Origin: Kutzneria kofuensis
Lineage (GTDB): Bacteria; Actinomycetota; Actinomycetes; Mycobacteriales; Pseudonocardiaceae
Assembly (NCBI RefSeq): GCF_014203355.1
Contig: NZ_JACHIR010000001.1
Span: 6,264,038 to 6,328,037 of the forward strand
DNA: 64,000 nt
Direction of reading: 5' to 3'
How positions within the stretch are numbered: the first letter of the stretch is position 1; the number at the start of each line of letters is the position of its first letter. The notes under the pieces were generated by a model, which was given only the letters and a program-made list of their open reading frames with translations, searched no databases and had not been told where the DNA came from. Below, one piece after another: positions 1-6,839 of this stretch. A program made the translations under genes and the position numbers.

Positions 1-716
1 ATCGTCACATGGACCTGGACCTGGCGGTCCTTGGTGTTGGCGAGGAAACGGTCGAGGAAGGCGTCGGCCCGCTTCTGGTCGGTGGTCCGGTCGTCTTTGG
101 GTAGCTCGGCGACATCAGCGTTGAGCAGGTCGTAGACCATGCGGGCCTCCACAGCGGGCAGCACCGCCTTGAGCTGGGCCATCCCGTCCGGCAGCGGCGT
201 GAACTCAACCCGCCGCTCGGCTTTGGCGCGCTGACAGCGCTGGTCGCTACCGTCGGGATCGGCCAGCGCGACCAACTTCGTCGTCTGCCGGGCGAGTTGG
301 CTGCGGTTCAACCCCGCAGCGACCTCGACCAGGGAGTCCTCGACCTGGGTGACCAGGGCCTGGGTGGGCAGGTGGGCGACCCGCTCATCCACGACCTCCA
401 GCCGCCGCTGGTCGATTTCCCCGCGCCGCAGCTGGGCGAACAGGCGGGGCAGTGTCTCGACCACCCGGCTGAATTCCTTGCGTTGTCCCAACGCCCGCTC
501 GGGTTCGTGGCCGGCCATGGCCAGTTCGGTGAGGTCGTCGACGTGGTGGAGGACCTCCAGCTGGATGGCGTGGCCGAATGCGGCGATCTTGCCGGCCAGA
601 ATGTAGGCGGTGACCTTCTCCTGATCGGAGAGGCCGGGAATGTCCACCCTCGCCAACAGGTCAAACAGGGCCCCGCAGGGCTCCTGGTTCTCCATGTCGA
701 GGGTGAGTTCTTCCAT
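1..716 (-). CDS. DUF222 (13E12-repeat type) protein, N-terminal part, cut by window edge
   Basis: The reverse strand is open from an ATG at 716 to the window edge (about 238 codons). The translation starts MEELTLDMENQEPCGALFDL and includes the stretches ILAGKIAAFGHAIQLEVLHH, KEFSRVVETLPRLFAQLRRG and AVLPAVEARMVYDLLNADVA, which look like the DUF222/13E12 family. In that family the N-terminal helical domain usually precedes a C-terminal HNH nuclease motif, which would lie outside this window. A TATTCT hexamer ends 6 nt before the ATG, so the mRNA is probably leaderless and this start is well supported. Members are often multicopy in actinobacteria and their physiological role is not settled. 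Family assignment is by pattern recognition only, and nuclease activity cannot be judged from this fragment. Confidence 0.8.
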   Translation of the reverse strand, partial: MEELTLDMENQEPCGALFDLLARVDIPGLSDQEKVTAYILAGKIAAFGHAIQLEVLHHVDDLTELAMAGHEPERALGQRKEFSRVVETLPRLFAQLRRGEIDQRRLEVVDERVAHLPTQALVTQVEDSLVEVAAGLNRSQLARQTTKLVALADPDGSDQRCQRAKAERRVEFTPLPDGMAQLKAVLPAVEARMVYDLLNADVAELPKDDRTTDQKRADAFLDRFLANTKDRQVQVHVT

Positions 717-722
717 GTGTCT

Positions 723-728
723 AGAATA
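723..728 (-). promoter_or_regulatory. -10 element of leaderless promoter for the DUF222 gene
   Basis: The reverse strand reads TATTCT, then 6 nt, then the ATG at 716. Transcription starting about 7 nt after the hexamer would begin at or next to the start codon. No convincing -35 hexamer is visible. Confidence 0.5.
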
Positions 729-834
729 TGCTCGGCGAAGATCGAACTCGAATCACTAACGGGTGATTGTTTCATGCATAATCGCCGACTCCCGGCGCTG
801 TGCGCCCTGGGGGATCGGGGAAGCGCTGAGCGAA

Positions 835-954
835 GCGTGGATTTTGTGTGGAGGTGGACGATGGCATGCAATTGACAGCGACTCAGGGCAGGCTCTGCCT
901 GCCCCTAAACAGCCCTGAGCGCCGTCGTCCAGAGGCTCCACACCAAATCCACGC
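835..954. repeat. 120-bp imperfect palindromic element
   Basis: The outer arms GCGTGGATTTTGTGTGGAG (left) and CTCCACACCAAATCCACGC (right) pair almost perfectly. They enclose CTCAGGG / CCCTGAG arms and a central GGGCAGGC-tct-GCCTGCCC hairpin. The element lies 3' of the plsC gene and may act as its terminator, but it is much longer than a normal terminator. It has the same size class as the palindromes at 40310, 48071, 49839 and 57085, with unrelated arm sequence. Confidence 0.7.
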
Positions 955-973
955 GACCCAACAGAAGCCCCCC

Positions 974-1744
974 TCAAACCCCCCGAGGCGCCTTCTCCCC
1001 CCGAGCCCTCTCCACCTGCTCCACGATCCCCTTCACGATCCGCCGCGTCGCCTCCTCCACCACTTCCCGAGTCGGCTCCTGCCCCAGCAGATCCGCCAAA
1101 TCCACCGGCTCCCCGGTGCAGATCACCACCCGCCGTCGCGGCAACAACCGCGGAAACCGCCCCTTCGGCGGCAACACGAACTGCGTCCCCCAGTGCCCGA
1201 TCGGCACCACCGGTGCCCCGGTCGCCAACGCCAGCCGCGCGATGCCGCTCTTGGCCTGCTTCACCGACGGCCACCCGTCGGGATCCGCGGTGAACGTCCC
1301 CTCCGGGAACACCAGCACGCACTCCCCGGCCTCAACTGCCTTCACCGCATCCCGGTAAGCATCGGTCGCCTTCGACGTCCCCCGATGCACGGGAATGTGC
1401 CGCCCACCCGCCAGCACGCTCCGTACCACCGGAACCTTCCACAGCCCGGCCTTCGCCAGATACCGCGGAATCCTCCCGTGCGCCAGCACGTACGCCGTCA
1501 CCGTCACCGGATCCGCGAAGGACACGTGGTTGCTGGCGATCAGCACCGGCCCCTCGGCAGGTATGTGCCGCCCGCCATGCCAACCCGACCGCGTGAAGAT
1601 CATCACGAACGGCCAGAGCACATCGATCGCCAAGCCGTACCAGAAGCCGCGCCCCCTGCGCGGGGTGCGCAGCGTCAGCAGGAACTTCTCGCGCACACCG
1701 CGGGGCGCGGTGCTGGTGTCGTCGGTCGCCTCCGGGATGAGCAC
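974..1744 (-). CDS. 1-acyl-sn-glycerol-3-phosphate acyltransferase (PlsC family)
   Basis: About 256 aa. The acyltransferase block I motif NHVSFADP supplies the catalytic H-x4-D (about H73 and D78), and the later FPEGTF motif is the glycerol-phosphate binding block. A hydrophobic stretch (GLAIDVLWPFVMIF) just before block I suggests membrane association. The family transfers an acyl chain to the sn-2 position of lysophosphatidate in phospholipid synthesis. A GTG at 1744 is preferred because GAGAG lies 8 nt upstream; longer in-frame starts (GTG 1753, or 1804) exist, and the longest would overlap the upstream gene. It is the third gene of an idsA-crtI-plsC arrangement about 20 nt after crtI. That context leaves room for a specialised acyl acceptor such as a carotenoid product, but this is inference. 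Confidence 0.85.
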   Translation of the reverse strand: MLIPEATDDTSTAPRGVREKFLLTLRTPRRGRGFWYGLAIDVLWPFVMIFTRSGWHGGRHIPAEGPVLIASNHVSFADPVTVTAYVLAHGRIPRYLAKAGLWKVPVVRSVLAGGRHIPVHRGTSKATDAYRDAVKAVEAGECVLVFPEGTFTADPDGWPSVKQAKSGIARLALATGAPVVPIGHWGTQFVLPPKGRFPRLLPRRRVVICTGEPVDLADLLGQEPTREVVEEATRRIVKGIVEQVERARGEKAPRGV

Positions 1745-1763
1745 AGCGGCCACTCTCGCACGA

Positions 1764-3290
1764 TCAGGTGGCTGAGCGGGCCAGATCGTGATGTGACGAT
1801 CCACTGGCCGCCGCCCGCCCGCCGGTGATCCGGTCGGCCGCCAGCCGCCCCGAGATCAGCACCGGCGGGATGCCCACCCCCGGCGTCGTCCCGCAGCCGG
1901 CCAGCACCACGTTGTCGATGCCCCGCAGCAGGTTCCGCGGCCGGAACGGACCGGTCTGCGCAAACGTGTGCGCGGCGGCGAACGGCGTCCCCGCGGCCAG
2001 CCCTTGCCGGGCCCAGTCGGACGGCGTGAGCACCCGTTCCACGGTGACCGAATCGCCGAGGCCGGTCAGCCCCCGCTCCTCCAGCAGACCCACCAGCTCG
2101 TCCCGGTATGCCGGCGCCACCCGGTCCCAGTCGATCGGAGCCAGCTCCAGGTTCGGCGTCGGGGCCAGCACCGACAGCAGCTGCCGGCCCTCCGGCGCCA
2201 ACGAGGCGTCCGTCGCGGTCGGACGGGTGATCAGCAGCGACGGATCGCTCATCAGCCGCCCGAGCGAAGTGATCTCCGAGAACGTGCGCTTCCAGGCCGC
2301 CCCGAACGAGATCGTGTGATGCCCCAACGTCTCCCACGACCGGTCCACGCCGGCGTGCAGCACGAAGGCCGACGGCGACCACCTCAGTGGCACGACCCGC
2401 CGCGGCAGATGCCCCAGCAGCCGGTACGAAGCCGGCAGGTCCGGCGTCAGAACCACGGCGTCACAGGCGATCCGCTCACCATGGGTCGTCCGCACGGCCG
2501 CCACCCGCGACCCGATGCGCTCCAGCCACGCGACGGTCGTGCCGTAGCGGAACTCCGCGCCCGCCCGGGCCGCCGAGGCCGCCATCGCCTCCGGCACGCT
2601 CCGCATGCCGCCGCGCGGGAACCACACGCCGGCGACGGTGTCCATGTACGCGATCACCGCGTACGCCGCGAGCGCCCGCTCCGGCGGCACGCCGGCGTAC
2701 AGCGACTGGAACGAGAAGATTCGCCGCAGCCGGCGGTCCTTGACGAAGCCGCCGACCTTCGCGCCCAGGCTCCCGAACGCACCCATGCCGGCCAGCCGGG
2801 CCAGCGACGGCCCGACCAGGTCGAGCGGCGAGTCGAAGTTCGCGCCGATGAACCGGTCGCGCTCAGCGACGTACAGCCCGGTCAGCCACTGCCGTAGCCG
2901 CCGATACCCCGCCGCCTCGCCCGGCCCGGCCACCCGCAGCACCTCCGCCTCCATGGCGTCGGCGTCGCTGTGCACGTCGATGGAGCTGCCGTCCGGGAAC
3001 CGCGCCACGTACGCGGGATGCAGCGGCACGAGGTCCAGGCGCGCCGCCAGCGAGTCGCCGACCGCCGAGAAGGCCTCGTCGAGCAGCTCGGGCATGGTCA
3101 GCACGGTCGGGCCGGTGTCCAGCCGGTAGCCGTCGACGTCGAGCTGCCCGGCCCGCCCGCCCGGGACCCGGTCGCGTTCGACGACGGTCACCCGCCGGCC
3201 CGCGCCGAGCAGGTGCAGCGCCGTGGAGAGCCCGGCCAGCCCGGCGCCGACCACGACGACGTGGTCCGTGTGCCCCTTGATGGCTTTCAT
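1764..3290 (-). CDS. crtI: Phytoene desaturase family oxidoreductase (CrtI type)
   Basis: 508 aa, normal for CrtI. The N-terminus has the FAD dinucleotide-binding fold (VVVVGAGLAGLSTALHL, then the VERDRVPGGRAGQ segment). The C-terminus has the second FAD contact, DNVVLAGCGTTPGVGIPP, typical of bacterial carotene desaturases. The enzyme introduces double bonds into phytoene at the membrane. The ATG at 3290 is 1 nt after the idsA stop codon, so the genes are almost certainly cotranscribed and translationally coupled. No phytoene synthase (crtB) is in the window, so the substrate may be made by a gene elsewhere, or this may be a related carotenoid oxidase or isomerase. Confidence 0.88.
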   Translation of the reverse strand: MKAIKGHTDHVVVVGAGLAGLSTALHLLGAGRRVTVVERDRVPGGRAGQLDVDGYRLDTGPTVLTMPELLDEAFSAVGDSLAARLDLVPLHPAYVARFPDGSSIDVHSDADAMEAEVLRVAGPGEAAGYRRLRQWLTGLYVAERDRFIGANFDSPLDLVGPSLARLAGMGAFGSLGAKVGGFVKDRRLRRIFSFQSLYAGVPPERALAAYAVIAYMDTVAGVWFPRGGMRSVPEAMAASAARAGAEFRYGTTVAWLERIGSRVAAVRTTHGERIACDAVVLTPDLPASYRLLGHLPRRVVPLRWSPSAFVLHAGVDRSWETLGHHTISFGAAWKRTFSEITSLGRLMSDPSLLITRPTATDASLAPEGRQLLSVLAPTPNLELAPIDWDRVAPAYRDELVGLLEERGLTGLGDSVTVERVLTPSDWARQGLAAGTPFAAAHTFAQTGPFRPRNLLRGIDNVVLAGCGTTPGVGIPPVLISGRLAADRITGGRAAASGSSHHDLARSAT

Positions 3291-3291
3291 G

Positions 3292-4440
3292 TCAGTGGTT
3301 ACGCCTGGTCGCGGCGACTGCCAGGCGCGCGAGCTCGGACGCGGCGGGTTCGGCCACCGGTGTCGCGGCCAGCGTCGCCAGCGCCTGGTCGCGCAGCTCG
3401 GCGATGCGTGCCTCCACGGCCGCCACCGCGCCCAGGTCGACCAGCAGGTCGCGGATCACGTCCACGGCGGGCTCGTCGAGGTCGTGCCGGCCGATCGCCG
3501 ACCGGAGCCGCGTGGCGTCGTCGAACCGGCGCTGCTCCTCGGCGTGGCGGAGGCCCAGCGACACGAGCAGCGTGCGCTTGCCCTCACGGAGGTCGTCACC
3601 GGCCGGCTTGCCCGTGACGGCCGGGTCGCCGAACACGCCGAGCAGGTCGTCCCGCAGCTGGAAGGCCAGGCCGATGTCCACGCCGAACTGCCGCAGCCCC
3701 TGCACCAGCCCGTCACCGGCACCCGCCAGCACGGCGCCGAGGTGCAACGGCCGCTCCACGGTGTAGGCGGCGGTCTTCAGCCGGTCCACCCGCAGCGCCG
3801 CCTCCGCCGACTCGTCGGCGTGCGCCTGCGTCAGCACGTCGAGGTACTGCCCGGCGAGCATCTCCGTACGCATCGCCCGCCACGGCTCGTACGCCCGGTG
3901 CAGCTGGCCGGCGCCGAGGCCGGACTCACGGAGCATGTCGTCGGCCCAAGCCAGCGCGAGGTCGCCGAGCAGCACCGCCGACGCCTGCCCGAACCGCTCC
4001 GCGGTACCGGCCCAGTGCGAAGACCGGTGCATGTCCGCGAAGGCGACGTGCACGGTCGGCGAGCCTCGGCGCACCGCCGAGGCGTCCATCAGGTCGTCGT
4101 GCACGAGCGCGCACGCCTGGATCAGCTCCAGCGCGCTGACGGCCATCACCACGGCGTCGGTGCCCGCGTCGCGCGGGTCGCCGCCCGCACCGCGCCAGCC
4201 CCACCAGGCGAACGTCGGCCGGATCCGCTTGCCGCCGCCCAGCACGAAGTCGGCGAGGGCGTCCACCGCGATCGCGAAGTTCTCGTCCACCAGCGCCGCC
4301 TCGGTGCGGCGGCGGTTGAGGTAGTCGGTCAGCGCCCGCTCGACCAGGCCGAGGAAGCCGGTGTCGCAGGGGTGCAACGCCGTCGGGTCGTCGCTGGGCT
4401 GGTCCGGCCAAAGCTCGGCCAGAATGCCCGGCTTGCTCAT
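3292..4440 (-). CDS. idsA: Polyprenyl diphosphate synthase (geranylgeranyl-PP synthase type)
   Basis: 382 aa. GGGKRIRP near residues 68-75 binds the isopentenyl substrate. The first Asp-rich motif DDLMD is at 115-119. The second region reads DDLLGVFGD (264 onward), as in many actinobacterial GGPP synthases. The enzyme condenses isopentenyl and allylic diphosphates to long-chain prenyl diphosphates in the cytoplasm. The ATG at 4440 is preceded by GGAGG. It is the first gene of the reverse operon with crtI, so GGPP for carotenoids is the likely product, though chain length cannot be read from sequence alone. The gene diverges from metF. Confidence 0.88.
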   Translation of the reverse strand: MSKPGILAELWPDQPSDDPTALHPCDTGFLGLVERALTDYLNRRRTEAALVDENFAIAVDALADFVLGGGKRIRPTFAWWGWRGAGGDPRDAGTDAVVMAVSALELIQACALVHDDLMDASAVRRGSPTVHVAFADMHRSSHWAGTAERFGQASAVLLGDLALAWADDMLRESGLGAGQLHRAYEPWRAMRTEMLAGQYLDVLTQAHADESAEAALRVDRLKTAAYTVERPLHLGAVLAGAGDGLVQGLRQFGVDIGLAFQLRDDLLGVFGDPAVTGKPAGDDLREGKRTLLVSLGLRHAEEQRRFDDATRLRSAIGRHDLDEPAVDVIRDLLVDLGAVAAVEARIAELRDQALATLAATPVAEPAASELARLAVAATRRNH

Positions 4441-4523
4441 GCCAACCTCCGTCGTGCGCCCAACGCGTGCATTGCCAACAGTACGTGGCCCGGCGCGGGC
4501 GCCACTGGCGAGGCTCCTCCCCG

Positions 4524-4529
4524 TAATCT
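4524..4529 (+). promoter_or_regulatory. -10 element of leaderless metF promoter
   Basis: TAATCT followed by 6 nt and the metF ATG at 4536. There is no Shine-Dalgarno sequence, which supports a leaderless transcript. The -35 region is weak. Confidence 0.55.
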
Positions 4530-4535
4530 TGAGTC

Positions 4536-5435
4536 ATGACGTCGGTGGTCGAGCGACTCCACGGGCCTGATCCGGTGTTCTCGGTGGAGTTCTTCCCGCC
4601 CCGCGACGAGGCCGATGAGCAGCGGCTTTGGCTGGCGATCCGGCAGTTGGAGGGCCTGGAGCCGGCGTTCATGTCGGTCACCTACGGGGCCGGCGGGTCC
4701 AGCCGCGATCGCACGATCCGGACCACCGGTCGTGTGGTGCAGGAGACGTCGCTGTTGCCGATGGCACACCTGACGGCCGTGGACCACTCGGTGGCGGAGC
4801 TGCGCAACGTCATCGGCTGGTACGCCGCGGTGGGCGTGCGCAACATCCTGGCCGTGCGGGGCGACCCGCCCGGCGACCCCAACGGCGAGTGGATCAGGCA
4901 CCCGCAGGGCCTGACCTACGCCGAGGAGCTGGTCGCCCTGGTCAAGCAGCTCGGCGACTTCTGCGTCGGGGTGGCGGCGTTCCCGTACGGGCATCCCCGC
5001 TCGACCGACCTGGACTCCGACACGGAGAACCTGGTGCGGAAGTTCCGGGCCGGCGCCGGCTTCGCCATCGCGCAGCTGTTCTTCGAGGCCGAGGACTTCC
5101 TGCGGTTGCGGGACCGGCTGGCCAAGCGGGGCTGTGACGCCCCGCTGCTGCCCGGGATCCTGCCGCTGACCACGGTCCGGACGCTGCGCAAGACGGTCGA
5201 GCTGTCCGGCGCCCCGGTACCGCCATCGCTGGCCCGCCGGCTGGATCCGCTGGTCGACGACCCGAAGGCGTTCCGCGCCGAGGGCATCGACATCGTGACC
5301 GAGCTGGCGCAGCGGCTGATCGACGAGGGCGTGCCGGGCGTGCACTTCTACACGTTCAACATGTCCAAGGCGACGACCGAGGTGGTCGAGCGGCTGGGCC
5401 TGCACCGGCCCGCGCATGATCGTTCGGCCGGGTGA
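4536..5435 (+). CDS. metF: Methylenetetrahydrofolate reductase
   Basis: 299 aa, the normal length for the bacterial MetF TIM barrel. It shows the N-terminal FSVEFFPPRDEADEQ segment (catalytic Glu region), FMSVTYGAGGSSRDRT, NILAVRGDPP and the C-terminal VPGVHFYTFNMS, all typical of the family. The enzyme reduces 5,10-methylene-THF to 5-methyl-THF with FAD, providing methyl groups for methionine synthesis. It is transcribed alone, divergent from idsA and probably from a leaderless promoter. A GC-rich inverted repeat follows the stop codon. Confidence 0.93.
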   Translation: MTSVVERLHGPDPVFSVEFFPPRDEADEQRLWLAIRQLEGLEPAFMSVTYGAGGSSRDRTIRTTGRVVQETSLLPMAHLTAVDHSVAELRNVIGWYAAVGVRNILAVRGDPPGDPNGEWIRHPQGLTYAEELVALVKQLGDFCVGVAAFPYGHPRSTDLDSDTENLVRKFRAGAGFAIAQLFFEAEDFLRLRDRLAKRGCDAPLLPGILPLTTVRTLRKTVELSGAPVPPSLARRLDPLVDDPKAFRAEGIDIVTELAQRLIDEGVPGVHFYTFNMSKATTEVVERLGLHRPAHDRSAG

Positions 5436-5440
5436 CACAC

Positions 5441-5454
5441 CCCGACCGGTCGGG
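5441..5454 (+). terminator. Possible metF terminator hairpin
   Basis: CCCGACCGGTCGGG is a perfect 14-nt palindrome about 6 nt after the metF stop. No U-run follows, so efficiency is uncertain. Confidence 0.35.
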
Positions 5455-5643
5455 TGGGTGAACGGCCTGGTCAGCCCGGGTGCCGGTGGCGACACGCCGT
5501 GCGATCGAACTGTCACTCAATGGGGTCGTGACGAGGCGAAGTTGCTCCGAATGGCGGTAGTTTTCACGCCTGCACGGCTTCGGCGGTTTCGCCGGTGCGG
5601 TGTCTTCATGAAGAAGCGGTGCAACTCAAGGAGTGTGGAGTCC

Positions 5644-5997
5644 GTGCTGAAGAAAGCCGGAATGATCGCTGGCGTCGCGGCCGGTCTGATGATCGTCGGC
5701 TCGCCGGCGTTCGCGGACGCCCCGAACGACCTGGTCCTGCACGACGGCGGGGACACCCAGGTCACGCACTACGTGCCGATCCAGATCGTGGACAACCACG
5801 TGCCGGTCTCCAGCGAGGAGTACGTGGACGGCTCCGGTGCCAGCCACACCAACGCCTCCAACGTGCTGGGCGGCGGTGGCGACCTGCAGGAGTCCGACTA
5901 CCTGCCGATCCAGTTCGCGGGCAACACGCTGCCGATCAGCAGCTACCTCGAGTACATCGGCTCCAACGCCGACAACAGCTCGAACACCGCCGGCTGA
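5644..5997 (+). CDS. Small secreted protein with two internal repeats
   Basis: About 117 aa from GTG 5644, which has AAGGAG 9 nt upstream; an in-frame ATG further 5' would add charged residues before the signal peptide. The N-terminus VLKKAGMIAGVAAGLMIVG ending SPAFA is a clear Sec signal peptide with cleavage near residue 24. The mature part (about 93 aa) consists of two related halves: VTHYVPIQIVDNHVPVSS...GASHTNASN and ESDYLPIQFAGNTLPISS...NADNSSNTAG. There is no Cys, no LPxTG anchor and no enzymatic motif. The size, repeats and Ser/Asn-rich ends recall small actinomycete cell-surface proteins such as chaplins, but chaplin signature residues are absent. Function is unknown. It has its own terminator. 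Confidence 0.75.
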   Translation: MLKKAGMIAGVAAGLMIVGSPAFADAPNDLVLHDGGDTQVTHYVPIQIVDNHVPVSSEEYVDGSGASHTNASNVLGGGGDLQESDYLPIQFAGNTLPISSYLEYIGSNADNSSNTAG

Positions 5998-6011
5998 TCA
6001 CGGTCGACGAG

Positions 6012-6046
6012 AAACGGGGCGGGCCCTGCGGGGCACGCCCCGTTTT
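6012..6046 (+). terminator. Rho-independent terminator after the secreted repeat protein
   Basis: The 10-bp stem AAACGGGGCG / CGCCCCGTTT has a small inner hairpin and ends in TTTT. It lies between convergent genes, so it may serve both. Confidence 0.75.
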
Positions 6047-6066
6047 CGGGTGTACGGGACCAGGTT

Positions 6067-6747
6067 TCAGCGGCGGCGGACCCGCAGGCTGCGGCGGTGC
6101 GCCCGCAACGCGAGCACGCTGATCACCAGCACCGAGCCGACCAGCAGCGCCGCGACGAGCACGCTCCAGCGCATCCACGACGCGGTCGCCAGCGTCGACA
6201 GGTCGGACGTCGCCGACAGCGACGTGATCGAGCCGGGCTTCGGGTTCCAGGTGACGGTGTCGTCGTCGACCGACCCCGTCGCGCTGGTCACGCCGGCCGG
6301 AAAGGTCATCTTCAGCTCGACGTCGGAGTGGTCGGCCGGCACCGTGCGCAGGTCGACGGAGCCGGTGAAGTAGACCAGGTCGCCGACCCGGCGCAGCAGC
6401 AGCTGGTAGTTGCTGCTGGCGGCGCTCGACCCGCCGACGAGCGTGGTGAACTGGTCGAACTCCAGGTCGCTGAACGACAACTGGGTGCCGACGTAGCCGT
6501 CCGCGCTGTACGGCTGCACCATCACCTCCTCGCCCAGATCGGACGGGATCGACAGCTGCGGGCCGTGGTCGTCGGGGGAGGCCGGCACGGTGGCGGCGAT
6601 CATCGTGCCGGACACCTTGAAGTCGCCGGACACGGTCAGGTCGGCGCGGGCGCGGACACAGCCCGTCAACATCACCACGGCGGCCGTGAACGCGAGCGAG
6701 AGCCCGACGATCCGGGGGAACGGCCTGGCCACAAGCCTTGACAGCAC
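6067..6747 (-). CDS. LppM-like lipoprotein with C-terminal membrane segment
   Basis: About 226 aa. A lipoprotein signal peptide with lipobox LTGC is followed by RARADLTVSGDFKVSGTMIA, resembling mycobacterial LppM (DUF3153 group). A C-terminal TM helix (VLVAALLVGSVLVISVLAL) ends in a basic tail, RAHRRSLRVRRR. The protein would be anchored at both ends on the outer face of the membrane. The GTG at 6747 is chosen because a CAGGAT -10-like hexamer lies 6 nt upstream (leaderless); GTG 6735 is also possible. In mycobacteria LppM is linked to envelope and phagosome phenotypes, and its biochemical role is unknown. The gene diverges from the DUF885 gene. Confidence 0.78.
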   Translation of the reverse strand: MLSRLVARPFPRIVGLSLAFTAAVVMLTGCVRARADLTVSGDFKVSGTMIAATVPASPDDHGPQLSIPSDLGEEVMVQPYSADGYVGTQLSFSDLEFDQFTTLVGGSSAASSNYQLLLRRVGDLVYFTGSVDLRTVPADHSDVELKMTFPAGVTSATGSVDDDTVTWNPKPGSITSLSATSDLSTLATASWMRWSVLVAALLVGSVLVISVLALRAHRRSLRVRRR

Positions 6748-6826
6748 CGGGTCATCCTGCCAGCAGGACCGGACTTCCCGGCGGATCACCGCCCGAAGGA
6801 GCTACGGAGGTGTCGGTGTGGCCGGG

Positions 6827-6832
6827 TAGCGT
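6827..6832 (+). promoter_or_regulatory. -10 element of leaderless promoter for the DUF885 gene
   Basis: TAGCGT, then 7 nt, then ATG 6840. No ribosome binding site is present at this start. Confidence 0.55.
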
Positions 6833-6839
6833 GCCGAAC

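Noticed and set aside
1-716. Mobile element remnant
   Set aside because: DUF222/HNH genes can accompany mobile DNA, but no transposase, terminal repeat or integrase is visible here.
3223-4539. Long forward ORF of 438 codons
   Set aside because: It is the complement of idsA; composition is Arg/Gly/His-rich with no domain, while the reverse frame has all prenyltransferase motifs.
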